DNA of 64,000 bases from Lysobacteraceae bacterium (GTDB lineage Bacteria > Pseudomonadota > Gammaproteobacteria > Xanthomonadales > Rhodanobacteraceae), in assembly GCA_004143945.1 (NCBI GenBank), contig SEHB01000008.1, positions 160,714-224,713 of the forward strand. Reading direction: 5' to 3'. Both the position numbers and the translations under genes were made by a program. Below are positions 18,101-26,149 of this stretch, in pieces. The notes below the pieces were generated by a model. That model made no database searches, was not told the origin of the DNA, and saw only the letters and a program-made list of their open reading frames with translations. The number at the start of each line of letters is the position of its first letter. Within the stretch, counting starts at the first letter, position 1.

Positions 18101-18322
18101 GATGCCCGAGAGCGTGTCCTCGAGCAGCTGCGTGACGCGCGTCTCCACCACCGCGGCCGACGCGCCCGGGTAGTTCACGTCGACCGACACGATCGGTGGA
18201 TCGATCGCGGGCAGCTCGCGCAGGCTCAGGCGCGTGAATGCCATCACGCCGAGCACGATCAGCAGCAGGCTCAGCACGGTCGCGAACACCGGGCGGCGGA
18301 TCGAGAGGTCGGACATGTTCAT
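15152..18322 (-). CDS. RND efflux transporter, HAE1/AcrB-like inner-membrane pump
   Basis: 1056 residues starting MNMSDLSIRRPVFATVLS; the start could be two codons later. Proton-driven inner-membrane pump of tripartite efflux systems. The N-terminal transmembrane helix, the paired porter domains, the central helix with proton-relay aspartates (GLVVDDAIVVLENIQRR) and the second transmembrane half (MLVGLAAKNGILIVEFANQLRD) are all present. The full HAE1 length suggests drug or lipophilic export rather than metal export. Its adaptor gene lies 66 bp upstream on the same strand. No outer-membrane channel gene is present, so a channel encoded elsewhere is probably shared. Confidence 0.95.
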   Translation of the reverse strand: MNMSDLSIRRPVFATVLSLLLIVLGVMAFTRLSLRELPAIDPPIVSVDVNYPGASAAVVETRVTQLLEDTLSGIEGIETIESTSVNGRSSVNIEFSLERDIEAAANDVRDAISDVADRMPDEADPPEVEKANSDSDVVIWLNMSSTNMDALQLTDYAERYIVDRLSSMDGVAQVRVGGAQRYAMRIWLDSDAMAARGITVNDVESALRQENVELPAGRLESQTREFTLRLARDYREPADFAELPIRRGSGGNLSQLRDLARGEASPNEYVVRLRDIAKVELASVDRREYYRSNGQPNIGLGIIKTSTANALDVARAARAEAELIQPSLPGGARIFVAYDDTLFIEASIERVYATLAEAVLLVVFVIWLFLGSLRAALIPSLTVPVCLVAALLPLYLFGYSINLLTLLALVLSIGLVVDDAIVVLENIQRRADLGEPRLVAARRGTRQVAFAVIATTTVLIAVFLPIGFMEGSTGRLFRELSVALAGAVAISAFVALTLTPMMSSILVRPRSEEKSNALHRWIGARLDALARGYTRLLKRHVARPWLFGALMVASLVASALLFRMVPSELAPSEDRGVFSVSVEGPEGAGFDYTVEQMKQVEAIFAANAGEGKPILRYNTRVPGGWGVTSMHTGRVIVFLESWDKRDVATDDIVEHLRGEFEGLAGVRAMPRAGRALVGGRGQPLQIVLGGVDYAEIAGWRDILMQKMEGNPGLYAVESDYRETQPQMRVQIDRARASDLGVSVSDIGHALETMMGGRRVTTFVQDGQEYDVMVQAGAENRAEPADLAAIQVRGSDGLVPLSNLVTISELAEAGSLNRFGRQRAITISAGLVPGYELGEAITWLEQVVADDLPEQAQVDWKGLSREYLKAGGAVLLTFALALLVVYLVLAAQFESFIHPLVIMLTVPLGVLGALIGLALTGGTLNLFSQIGIVMLVGLAAKNGILIVEFANQLRDHGRSVREAIIESAGVRLRPILMTSIATVVGAIPLVVAGGPGSASRATIGIVVVFGVSFSTLLSLFVVPAFYHLLAPYTRSPDAVAQELEKLEIATPDVGGHA

Positions 18323-18388
18323 CCGCGAACCCCGCAGCCGGATTGCGCGGAGTGCGCGCGCATGCGACGCGTGCGGCCAGCGCCGTGC

Positions 18389-19468
18389 TCAGCCACCGGC
18401 AGAGTCCTCGTCCGCCACCGCGGCGGCGTCGCCCGTCGCGACGACCTCGACCTTCTGCCCGGGACGCAGCTTGCCGACGCCGTCGACGACGATGCGGTCG
18501 CCGGCCTCGAGGCCGGACACGACTTCGGCCTTGCCTTCGCGCCGGCCGCCGATCCGGATGTCCGCGCGTTGCGCGCTGCCGTCCTCGCCGATGCGGTAGA
18601 CGAAGCTCGCGTTGCCGATCTGCACGATCGCGATCTCGGGCACCAGCAGCGCTTCGCGCTGCGGGCGCACCAGCGTCACCTGCAGCAGCATGCCCGGGCG
18701 CAGCGCATGGTCGGCGTTGACGAACTCGCCGCGCACGTTGACCGAACGCGTGCCCGGATCGATGCGGCTGTCGATGCTCGCGACCTTGCCTTCGAATGGC
18801 CGGCCCGGATACGCCACGCTGGCGGCGCCGAGCTGCTGGCCGATCGCTAGGTTGGCGTAGACCGCTTCGGGCACCGGGAAATCGACATGCACGCTGTCGA
18901 TGTCGTCGAGCGTGGCGATCGGCGTGCCGGGCGTCACCAGCGTGCCCGGACTGACCTGGCGCAGGCCGAGCACGCCCGCGAACGGCGCGCGGATCACGCG
19001 GTCGCCGAGCGATGCGCGCACTTCCTCGACGCGCGCACGCGTGCTGTCGCGTAGCGCGCGCTGGGCGTCGAGCGAGGCGTGTGCGATCACGCCCTGCGCC
19101 GCGAGTTCGGACTGGCGCGTGTAGAGCCGCGCGGCTTCCTTCGCGGCCGCTTCGGCCTGCGCGAGCATCGCGGTCTGCTGGTTGCCCGTGAGGTCGACCA
19201 GCGTCGCGCCCTTCTCGACTTCGTCGCCGCTTTCGAAGTGCACCGCGCGCACGGTTTCGCTGACCTTGGCCGTGACCGTGACCGATTCACGCGCCTTGAC
19301 CGTGCCGAGCGCGCGCACGGTGTCGCTCCACGGCTCGGGTTGCAGCGTGGTCGCGGTCACCGTGACCGCGCGCTCGCCACGACCGGCGGGTTCGCTGCCG
19401 CTGCAGGCACACAGCAGCACGCCGAGCAGCAGCAGGGTCGGGGTTTTCAGGGTCGGCGTGCGGGGCAT
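18389..19468 (-). CDS. RND efflux periplasmic adaptor (membrane fusion) lipoprotein
   Basis: 359 residues from ATG 19468 (MPRTPTLKTPTLLLLG), with a lipobox-type signal LLCAC, so it is probably an inner-membrane-anchored lipoprotein. The lipoyl half-motifs (VTAKVSETVRAVHFESGDEVEKGATL; VIRAPFAGVLGLRQVSPGTLVTPG) flank a short helical hairpin (AQAEAAAKEAARLYTRQSELAAQG). A beta-barrel domain and membrane-proximal domain follow (RADIRIGGRREGKAEVVSGLEAGDRIVVDG), the MexA/AcrA order. It bridges the RND pump encoded immediately downstream to an outer-membrane channel. No dedicated regulator gene is adjacent. Confidence 0.94.
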   Translation of the reverse strand: MPRTPTLKTPTLLLLGVLLCACSGSEPAGRGERAVTVTATTLQPEPWSDTVRALGTVKARESVTVTAKVSETVRAVHFESGDEVEKGATLVDLTGNQQTAMLAQAEAAAKEAARLYTRQSELAAQGVIAHASLDAQRALRDSTRARVEEVRASLGDRVIRAPFAGVLGLRQVSPGTLVTPGTPIATLDDIDSVHVDFPVPEAVYANLAIGQQLGAASVAYPGRPFEGKVASIDSRIDPGTRSVNVRGEFVNADHALRPGMLLQVTLVRPQREALLVPEIAIVQIGNASFVYRIGEDGSAQRADIRIGGRREGKAEVVSGLEAGDRIVVDGVGKLRPGQKVEVVATGDAAAVADEDSAGG

Positions 19469-19594
19469 CGGCGGTCGGGATTGGACGATCCTCCCGATTC
19501 TATCCCGCAGGCGCCGCGTTCCGACCCTGTCGTCCGGCACGCACGCATGTAAACGACGCTTACATCCGCGCGCTTCCTGCGCGACGACACGCGT

Positions 19595-20803
19595 TCAGTC
19601 GAATCCGTTCTCGAACACCGTTTCCGAAGCGAGCACGAACACCGGCGCGAGGCTGTCCGCGTTGGTGTCGTTGCCGAGCTGGCCGTACTGGTTCGATCCC
19701 CAGCACAGCACGCGCCCCGCGCTGGCGACTGCACACGAGTGATCGGATCCGACGCCGATCGCGGTCGCACCGCTCGTGAGCCCGGAGACGTTGACCGGCG
19801 TCAGGCGGTCGGAACCGGATCCGTCACCGAGCTGGCCCCAGCCGTTGCTGCCCCAGCACTTGACGCCGCCACCCGTGGTGCGCGCGCAGCTGTGCGACTG
19901 GCCCGCGGCGATCGATGCGACGCCGCTCGCGAGGCCGCTCACGTCGACCGGCACATGGCGCTCGGTCTGCGTGCCGTCGCCGAGTTCGCCGTTCTCGTTC
20001 GCGCCCCAGCACTTCGCGCCGCCGCCGCTGGTGACGGCGCAGGTGTGGAAACGGCCCGCGCTGATCGCGACGACGCCGCTCGCGAGTCCGCTCACGTCGA
20101 CCGGCGCGTGTTGCGTGGATGTGCCGTTGTTGCCGAGCTGGCCGTAGTCGTTCGCACCCCAGCATTTCACGCCACCGCCGGTGGTCAGCGCGCAGGTGTG
20201 CTCGCCGCCCGCGGCGATCGCCTGCACGCCGCTCGCGAGACCGCTGACCTGCACCGGAGAGAGGCGCTGCGTGTCCGAGCCGTCGCCGAGCTGGCCGAAG
20301 CCGTTCGAGCCCCAGCATTTGACGCCACCGCCTGCGAGCGCGCAGCTGTGGATCATGCCGGTCGCGATCGCCTGCACGCTGCTGCCGAGCCCGAGCACCG
20401 GCGTCGGCAGGTCGCGGTCGGTGTCGGTGCCGTCGCCGACCTGGCCGAACCAGTTGTAGGCCCAGCAGCGCGCCGCGCCGGTGGTCGACGAGGCGCAGGT
20501 GTGGCTGCCGCCCGCACCCGCGGTCTGCGCGAGGCCGCCGAGTCCGATCACGGGCACCGCGGTCCAGCGTTCTTCCGAAGTGCCGTCACCGACTTGCGCG
20601 TAGACATTGTCGCCCCAGCACAGCATCGTGCCGCCGGTCGCGATCGCGCAGCTGTGCCCGGAGCCGCCGACCACGCGTGCGATGCCCGTGATCGGAGCGG
20701 TGACCCCGCCGGATGGAGCAGCGCCCGCGATCGCGGGCAGCACGGCGAAGCAGGCCGCGATGGCGAGCGGGCGCATCGTGGTGCGCGGGAGGGTCGTCGG
20801 CAT
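19595..20803 (-). CDS. Secreted RCC1-repeat beta-propeller protein, C-terminal VFENGFD motif
   Basis: 402 residues from ATG 20803 (SD AAGGAA), with a signal peptide ending PAIAGAAP. About seven repeats of ~50 residues follow, each with a HSCA/HTCA core, a CWGxNxxGQLGDG turn and a VxVSGLASGVxAIAAG strand. This is the RCC1/BLIP-II fold, here exported and with one conserved Cys pair per blade (HSCA...KCWG) that could form disulfides. The protein ends exactly in ETVFENGFD, the tail motif shared with four other exported proteins in this window. The ligand is unknown. Confidence 0.88.
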   Translation of the reverse strand: MPTTLPRTTMRPLAIAACFAVLPAIAGAAPSGGVTAPITGIARVVGGSGHSCAIATGGTMLCWGDNVYAQVGDGTSEERWTAVPVIGLGGLAQTAGAGGSHTCASSTTGAARCWAYNWFGQVGDGTDTDRDLPTPVLGLGSSVQAIATGMIHSCALAGGGVKCWGSNGFGQLGDGSDTQRLSPVQVSGLASGVQAIAAGGEHTCALTTGGGVKCWGANDYGQLGNNGTSTQHAPVDVSGLASGVVAISAGRFHTCAVTSGGGAKCWGANENGELGDGTQTERHVPVDVSGLASGVASIAAGQSHSCARTTGGGVKCWGSNGWGQLGDGSGSDRLTPVNVSGLTSGATAIGVGSDHSCAVASAGRVLCWGSNQYGQLGNDTNADSLAPVFVLASETVFENGFD

Positions 20804-20959
20804 GGTGCGTTCCTTCGTGGACCGTCAGGGCGGTGTTCCACGAGCAACGCCATCGCATGGCGTGGTGTGACACGAGCGAGGTCGGACCGACGCAGCCGTG
20901 CGCGGCGAGCCCGCTGGCGCGGCGAGACTTGCGCGTGGGGATTCAGCGCCGAGGTCCTG

Positions 20960-21114
20960 GCGAAGAGCTCGGGACTGAAGTCCCTCCCACAACACTCGGG
21001 TCGTCTTTCGCTGTTGGGGAGGGGCTTCAGCCCCGAGCTCGTTCGCTGTTGTGGAGAGGCTTCAGTCCGAGCTCGTTCGCTGTTGTGGGAGGGGCTTCAG
21101 CCCCGAGCTCCTTG
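20960..21114. repeat. REP family A cluster (four halves)
   Basis: Contains GAAGAGCTCGGGACTGAAGT plus three TTCAGCCCCGAGCTC halves in the opposite orientation, spaced about 45 bp apart. One is degraded (GGAGAGGCTTCAGTCCGAGC). They fill the 338 bp between ccmE and the RCC1-repeat gene; no gene is seen there. Confidence 0.85.
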
Positions 21115-21141
21115 CGAAAGATTCGCCCACACGCGCCACGA

Positions 21142-21582
21142 TCACTTCGCGGCTTGCGTGTCCTTCGCCTTCGCGATCGCGTCGGCGACTTCCTTCGGCA
21201 TGTAGGTCTCGTCGTGCTTGGCGAGTACCTCGGTCGCGACGAAGCGGCCCTCCTGCATCTCGCCGGTCGCGACGATGCTCTGCCCCTCGCGGAACAGGTC
21301 GGGAAGGATGCCGGTGAACTTCACCGGCATGTCCTTGAAGCGGTCGGTCACGACGAAGTCGACATCGAGCGAATCATGCGAACGCACGACCGATTTCTCG
21401 AGCACGACGCCCCCGAGCCGGAAGCGCGCGCCTGCGGGCGCATGGCCGGCTTCGACCTCGCTCGGTGAGTAGAGGTAGGTCATGTTCTGCTGCAGGGCGA
21501 GCGCGGTGAGGCCGGCCGCCACCGCAACGGCGGCGAGCACGAACGAGATCACGATGAGGCGGCGCTTGCGGGTCGGTGTCAT
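21142..21582 (-). CDS. ccmE: Haem chaperone CcmE
   Basis: 146 residues from ATG 21582, overlapping the ccmD stop by 4 bp. Membrane-anchored periplasmic OB-fold protein that binds haem covalently and carries it from CcmABCD to CcmF. An N-terminal basic stretch and single transmembrane helix (RRLIVISFVLAAVAVAAGLTALAL) precede the beta-barrel (FRLGGVVLEKSVVRS, VKFTGILPDLFREGQSIVATGEM). The haem-binding motif AKHDETYMPKE carries H123 and Y127, the classical HxxxY form. Last gene of ccmABCDE. Confidence 0.96.
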   Translation of the reverse strand: MTPTRKRRLIVISFVLAAVAVAAGLTALALQQNMTYLYSPSEVEAGHAPAGARFRLGGVVLEKSVVRSHDSLDVDFVVTDRFKDMPVKFTGILPDLFREGQSIVATGEMQEGRFVATEVLAKHDETYMPKEVADAIAKAKDTQAAK

Positions 21583-21758
21583 GTCGTCGGGGATCCGGTG
21601 CGCGCCTCGCGGCGCTTGAGTCTTGCGCGCAGCTCGGCGAGCACGCGCCTGCGCTGGAATCGCGGCGCCAGCGCCTCGAGCGCGAGCACGAGCACGAACA
21701 CCGCATAGGACGGCCATACGTAGGCGGCATAGCCACCCATGTCGAGGAACTCAGCCAT
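21579..21758 (-). CDS. ccmD: Haem exporter small subunit CcmD
   Basis: 59 residues starting MAEFLDMGGYAAYVWPSY. Small inner-membrane protein required to release holo-CcmE from the CcmABC complex. It has the CcmD signature: a short N-terminus (MGGYAAYVWPSYAV), one transmembrane helix (VFVLVLALEALAP) and a basic C-terminus (RRRVLAELRARLKRREA). The start overlaps the ccmC end by 8 bp and the stop overlaps the ccmE start by 4 bp. Confidence 0.93.
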   Translation of the reverse strand: MAEFLDMGGYAAYVWPSYAVFVLVLALEALAPRFQRRRVLAELRARLKRREARTGSPTT

Positions 21759-22527
21759 GCGTGGCTCCGGGTGCGCGCGTGCCTTCGGCGAGTGCGATCG
21801 CACGCACCCAGTCCTTGCCGCCGTCGAGCTCGAGCAGGCCGATGCGCGTGCGCGCGAGTACGCTGCCGAAGAACCAGACGTGGGTCGCGAGCGCCATCAG
21901 CAGCAGCGGCCACAGCATGTCGGAGTCGATCTTCGACGGCCCGAGCAGGCGCACGGTCTGGCCCTGGTGCAGCGTGTTCCACCAGTTCACCGAGAAATGC
22001 ACGATCGGGATGTTGACGATGCCGACGAGCGCGAGGAAGCCGGCCGCGCGCGCGGCCTGGCGATGGTCCTCGATCGCGTGGTAGAGGCCGATCACGCCGA
22101 GATAGAGGAACAGCAGCACGAGCTCCGAGGTCATGCGCGCATCCCAGCTCCACCAGGTGCCCCACATCGGCTTGCCCCAGAGCGAGCCGGTCACGAGCGT
22201 GATGAACGTGAACGCCGCGCCGATCGGCGCGCTCGCCATCGCGAGCACCTCGCTGAGCTTGATGCGCCAGACCAGCGCGATGAACGCGTTCGCAGCCATG
22301 AAGAAGTACGCGAACAGTCCCATCCACGCGCACGGCACGTGCACGAAGATGATGCGATACGCCTCGCCCTGCTGGTAATCGGCCGGCGCGAGCACGAGTC
22401 CGCCGTACAGCGCGATCGCACCGAGCACGAAACCGATCGCGTAGCACCACGGCACCAGCACGCCCGCGATGCGGTGGAATGTCGGAGGCGAGCCGATCCT
22501 GTGGAACCAGAGCGTCAATGCATTCAT
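21751..22527 (-). CDS. ccmC: Haem exporter protein CcmC
   Basis: 258 residues from ATG 22527, overlapping ccmB by 4 bp. Polytopic inner-membrane protein that loads haem onto CcmE. The WWD haem-binding motif (WGKPMWGTWWSWDARMTSELVL) lies between conserved histidines in FVHVPCAWMG and PIVHFSVNWWNTLHQG. Six transmembrane segments fit the family. Confidence 0.96.
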   Translation of the reverse strand: MNALTLWFHRIGSPPTFHRIAGVLVPWCYAIGFVLGAIALYGGLVLAPADYQQGEAYRIIFVHVPCAWMGLFAYFFMAANAFIALVWRIKLSEVLAMASAPIGAAFTFITLVTGSLWGKPMWGTWWSWDARMTSELVLLFLYLGVIGLYHAIEDHRQAARAAGFLALVGIVNIPIVHFSVNWWNTLHQGQTVRLLGPSKIDSDMLWPLLLMALATHVWFFGSVLARTRIGLLELDGGKDWVRAIALAEGTRAPGATHG

Positions 22528-23207
22528 GAGAGGGAAATCCTGAGCGCCGCCGCGCAGGCCAGCGGCGCGAGCACCAGCGCGAGCACCAGCGCGGCGCCGA
22601 GCCACAGCAGCGGCGCGAGGAACGGCAGGCCCGCCTGCGCCGCGTTGCAGGCGCCCGCGCCGAAGATCAGCACCGGCACGTACAGCGGCAACACCAGCAA
22701 CGCGAGCAGCATACCAGAGCGGTGCATGCCGACCGTCAGCGCGACGCAGACTGCGCCGATCAGGCTCAGCAGCGGCGTCGCGAGCAGCAGCGTCGCGGGC
22801 AACAGCCAGCGCAGGGTCGCATCGACGTGCATCAATTCGCCGAGCAGCGGCGCGACCAGGATCAGCGGCAGCGACGTCGTGAGCCAGTGCACCGCGATCT
22901 TGCACGCGAGCATCAGCGAGAGCGGGTGCGGCGACAGCACGAGCTGCTCGAGCGAACCGTCTTCATGGTCGCCGCGGAACAGCGTGTCGAGCGCGAGCAG
23001 GCCCGCGAGCAGCACCGCGACGAACACCACGCCCGCGGCGATGCGCCGCAGCTGTTCGGGCTCTGGTCCGATCGCGAGCGGGAACAGCGCGACGACGATC
23101 AGCGCGAACAGGATCGGATTCGCCGCATCGCCACGCCGGCGCCAGACCAGCGTGAGGTCACGCCGGACCAGTGCGGCGCACGCGCCGAGCGTGGATCCCG
23201 CCTTCAT
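22524..23207 (-). CDS. ccmB: Haem exporter permease CcmB
   Basis: 227 residues from ATG 23207 (MKAGSTLGACAALVRRDLTLVWRRRGD), overlapping ccmA by 4 bp. Six hydrophobic helices and the CcmB signature GSLEQLVLSPHPLSLMLACKIAVHW are visible. With CcmA it forms the ABC module whose ATP hydrolysis releases holo-CcmE. Confidence 0.96.
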   Translation of the reverse strand: MKAGSTLGACAALVRRDLTLVWRRRGDAANPILFALIVVALFPLAIGPEPEQLRRIAAGVVFVAVLLAGLLALDTLFRGDHEDGSLEQLVLSPHPLSLMLACKIAVHWLTTSLPLILVAPLLGELMHVDATLRWLLPATLLLATPLLSLIGAVCVALTVGMHRSGMLLALLVLPLYVPVLIFGAGACNAAQAGLPFLAPLLWLGAALVLALVLAPLACAAALRISLS

Positions 23208-23917
23208 TGCATGGCTCCGGAAGGTTCGGCGCCTGCATTCAGGAGATTGTCGATTCCCGGTTGCCGATTCGCGGCTCCGGGCCGCAACGGGATCCTGCGC
23301 GGCGTCCCCGACGTATACGCATAGGCGCCGTGCGAGGTGATCAAGGCCGAGCCGCCGCGGTTCGCATGGTTTTCGAGCAATCGGTTGACGAGCCGGATGC
23401 CTTCGAGATCGAGGTTCGCGTACGGCTCGTCGAGCAGCCACAGTCCGACCGGCGCGAGCAGCACGCGCGCGAGCGCGACGCGCTTGCGTTGTCCGGCCGA
23501 GAGCTGCCGCACCGGGACATCGGCGTAGCCGTCGAGCCCGACGCCCGCGAGCGCGCTCGTCGGCGACAGGCCGCTGCGCACGCCGAGCAGCCCTGCCGCG
23601 AAGCGCAGGTTCTCGATCGCGGTGAGTTCACGCTTGAGGCCGGACTGGTGCGAGAGCAGCGCGACCTGCGGCGACAGACGCGCGAGCGTCAGCGGCTCGC
23701 CGCGCAGCGTGATCTCGCCCGAGGTCGGCGCGAGCAGGCCCGACAGCACGCGCAGCAGCGTCGTCTTGCCGGCGCCGTTGTCGCCTTCGATGAGCACGAC
23801 TTCGCCGCCATGGAGGACGAAATCGAGCGGACCGAACACGGGCTCGTCGTTGCGCGCGAACGTGAGCGCGCGCGCTTGGAGCAGGGCGGGGCGTTCGTGG
23901 AGGTCGGAGTTCGGCAT
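23204..23917 (-). CDS. ccmA: Haem exporter ATP-binding protein CcmA
   Basis: 237 residues, first gene of ccmABCDE. ABC ATPase with Walker A GDNGAGKTT (K51), signature LSAGQRKRVALAR and Walker B LWLLDEPYANLD, followed by a switch histidine in LITSHGAYAY. The last ~30 residues (RPGAANRQPGIDNLLNAGAEPSGAMQ) are not family sequence and come from a GATTCCCGGTTGCCGATTCG repeat half, so the C-terminus seems extended by repeat DNA. Only ~80 bp separate its start from the secreted delta-60-repeat gene upstream. Confidence 0.95.
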   Translation of the reverse strand: MPNSDLHERPALLQARALTFARNDEPVFGPLDFVLHGGEVVLIEGDNGAGKTTLLRVLSGLLAPTSGEITLRGEPLTLARLSPQVALLSHQSGLKRELTAIENLRFAAGLLGVRSGLSPTSALAGVGLDGYADVPVRQLSAGQRKRVALARVLLAPVGLWLLDEPYANLDLEGIRLVNRLLENHANRGGSALITSHGAYAYTSGTPRRIPLRPGAANRQPGIDNLLNAGAEPSGAMQ

Positions 23918-24000
23918 GCCGCGCGCATGCTAGCGGGATGCACGCGGCAACACCATGCGGCAGGCGCGCGCGCACGCCCGCCATGGCCGGGACGTGCTGT

Positions 24001-25434
24001 TCAGTCGAATGAATCGGTGAACAGCAGATCCGACTGCAGCCGCATGATCACGCCGTCGGTGTCGCCGAGGCTGTCGAGCGAGGTGCCCACGAGCACCGGG
24101 CGGCCCGCGTCGATGAGGACGTCGGCGAATCCTGTGTCGCTGCTGCCGGGGCCCGCGCTCGTCGGTGCTTCGTAGAACTGCGTCGGTACCAGCGGCCCGA
24201 ACGCATCGTCGCCGGTGCCGTCGGCGTGCAGGCGCGTGACGATCCCGTACCAGCGGTCCTCGGTCGTGTCCTTGAAGCGACCGCTCAGCACGATGCTGCC
24301 GTCACTGCGCAGCGCGACGCGCGTCGCGGCGGTGCCGTAGGCGCCATTCGTACCGGTGATGTCGAGTGGCGACACGTAGTTGTGCAGGAAGCTCGCGACG
24401 CCGCCACCGACGAAGCCGGCGTCGAGCGCGAGCGTCGCGGGCGCGCCGCCGCCACCGGGCAACACGCGGATGCGGTTCACCGCTGTCTTCGTGCTCGCGA
24501 CGCCCGCGAGCACGAGGGTCCAGGGATCCACCGCCGCGACGTCGGACAGGTAGTCGTAGATCGAGCCGTCACCTGCGGGGACGTCGAACGCGAACGTCGC
24601 GGCGTCCGAGTAGCCCGAGTCGACGGTGAATCCGGGCGCGACGATGCGCGCACCGAAATCGGTATCGTTGGCCGCGATCAGCGAACTGCCCGCGACCACG
24701 TAGTGGCCGTCCGCGATGCGCAGGACGCGGCTGCCGATCGCCTTCTGCCCAGCCGCGAAGCGGCCGGCCACGCGCGCATCACGCGAGCCGTCCGCGTTGA
24801 AGCGGATCATGCCCCAGCGGACGTCCGAGTCGTCCTGCGCGAACACGCTGCCGGCGACGACGATGCGGCCGTCGGGTTCGGCGATCACCGACATCGGCCG
24901 GTCGCGGTAGAACACGTCGATCGCACCCGACGTGTCGTCGAATCCGTCGCCGGTGCCACCGTCGCCCGCGAACGAGGGGTCGTCGCTGCCGTCCGCCAGG
25001 AAGCGCACGACGCCGAAATCCTCGATGCCGGCGGGTCCCGGGGTGTTTCCGACGACGATGATGCGGCCGGATCCGTCGACGGTCATGTCCGTAACCGACG
25101 AGAGGAACGCGTCCTTCAGCACGTGGCCGCTGGTGCCGAAGCCGCTCGCGAGCCGGCGCCCGCGCGCGTCGAGCTTGTACAGGCCGATTCGCGCGCCCGC
25201 GGCGCCTCCCGGCACGGAATGGCACACGATGAAGCCACCATCGCCGCTGCGCGCGACCGCCACCGCGGTCTCGTCGAGGCTGCCGAAATCGAGTCGGTCC
25301 CAGCCGGGCCCCCAGTTGCTCGTGGCCGCGAATGCGGGATCGACCTGGTCGTCCTCCGCGCGTGCATTCGCGGCGCAAGCCGACAGGACGAGCAGGGCCA
25401 ACAGGGAGGGCAGCGGAAACTCGCGCAGGGACAT
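24001..25434 (-). CDS. Secreted delta-60-repeat (propeller-like) protein, C-terminal LFTDSFD motif
   Basis: 477 residues from ATG 25434 (SD GAGGT). The N-terminus (LPSLLALLVLSACAANARA) is a signal peptide and contains LSAC, so lipidation is possible. Repeats of ~55-60 residues follow with the delta-60 pattern (DGGFIVCHS, GSGRIIVVGN, PDGRIVVAGS, SDGSIVLSGRF; each followed by FGxxRFxADGSxD). The tail RLQSDLLFTDSFD is a variant of the shared C-terminal motif. It lies 97 bp downstream of the ECF sigma factor gene on the same strand and could be a target or cotranscribed. Function unknown; probably surface-exposed. Confidence 0.85.
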   Translation of the reverse strand: MSLREFPLPSLLALLVLSACAANARAEDDQVDPAFAATSNWGPGWDRLDFGSLDETAVAVARSGDGGFIVCHSVPGGAAGARIGLYKLDARGRRLASGFGTSGHVLKDAFLSSVTDMTVDGSGRIIVVGNTPGPAGIEDFGVVRFLADGSDDPSFAGDGGTGDGFDDTSGAIDVFYRDRPMSVIAEPDGRIVVAGSVFAQDDSDVRWGMIRFNADGSRDARVAGRFAAGQKAIGSRVLRIADGHYVVAGSSLIAANDTDFGARIVAPGFTVDSGYSDAATFAFDVPAGDGSIYDYLSDVAAVDPWTLVLAGVASTKTAVNRIRVLPGGGGAPATLALDAGFVGGGVASFLHNYVSPLDITGTNGAYGTAATRVALRSDGSIVLSGRFKDTTEDRWYGIVTRLHADGTGDDAFGPLVPTQFYEAPTSAGPGSSDTGFADVLIDAGRPVLVGTSLDSLGDTDGVIMRLQSDLLFTDSFD

Positions 25435-25531
25435 GGGGACCTCGACAATGGATGGCGTGTGTCGAAGTACGCAGGCGCGCGATGGATCGGGACATTGGCG
25501 CGGCAGGCAGCCGCATGGCGCCTCGCGGCGT

Positions 25532-26095
25532 TCAGCAGGCGCCCGCTGCGGGGCCGATCGAGGACGCGAGCAGAAGGCGCGCGGCCTGCCAGTCGCGCTT
25601 GATCGTGCGTTCGTTCAGGCCCTCGAGTTCGGCGATCGCGACGAAGCTGAGGCCGCCGAAGAAGTGCAACTGCACCACGCGCGCGGCGCGCGCATCGATG
25701 CGTTCGAGTTCGGCCAGCGCGCGATCGAGCGCGAGCACCTCGACCGCTTCGGGCGGCCCATCCGGTACGCGGTCGTCGAGCGTGACGAACGCCGCACCGC
25801 CGCCGCGCTTTTCGGCGCCCGCGCGGCGCGCGTGGTCGACCAGCAGCTGGCGCATCGCGCGCGCGGCGAGCGCCATGAAATGACGCCGGCTTTCGAGCCG
25901 CAAACCGTCCGCCGCGACCAGCTTGACGAAGGTTTCGTGCACGAGCGCCGTGGTCGAGAGCGTTTCGCCACGGCCGCCGAGCTGGCGATGCGCGCAACGG
26001 CGCAGCTCCTCGTAGAGCAGCGAGAACAGTCGTCCCTGCGCCTGCTCGTCGCCGCGCCCGGCGGCATCCAGCAATTCGGTCGGGCTATCGATCAT
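25532..26095 (-). CDS. ECF-type sigma factor of the kinase-linked TIGR02999-like group
   Basis: 187 residues from ATG 26095 (SD AGGGA). Sigma-2 region (LFSLLYEELRRCAHRQLGG...LVHETFVKLV) and sigma-4 helix-turn-helix (VVQLHFFGGLSFVAIAELEGLNERTIKRDWQAARLLL) are present, with the RRHFMALAARAMRQLLVDHARR linker typical of this group. It follows a Ser/Thr kinase gene by 54 bp. In Xanthomonas a comparable kinase-ECF pair (PknS/EcfK, ECF43) couples an external cue to transcription, so phosphorylation-based control without an anti-sigma factor is plausible here. The downstream secreted protein is a candidate target. Confidence 0.93.
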   Translation of the reverse strand: MIDSPTELLDAAGRGDEQAQGRLFSLLYEELRRCAHRQLGGRGETLSTTALVHETFVKLVAADGLRLESRRHFMALAARAMRQLLVDHARRAGAEKRGGGAAFVTLDDRVPDGPPEAVEVLALDRALAELERIDARAARVVQLHFFGGLSFVAIAELEGLNERTIKRDWQAARLLLASSIGPAAGAC

Positions 26096-26149
26096 GGCGT
26101 CCCTGCGCCGCGGCGCGAGCCCGAGCATCGCCGCACGCGGCGGGCGTCG

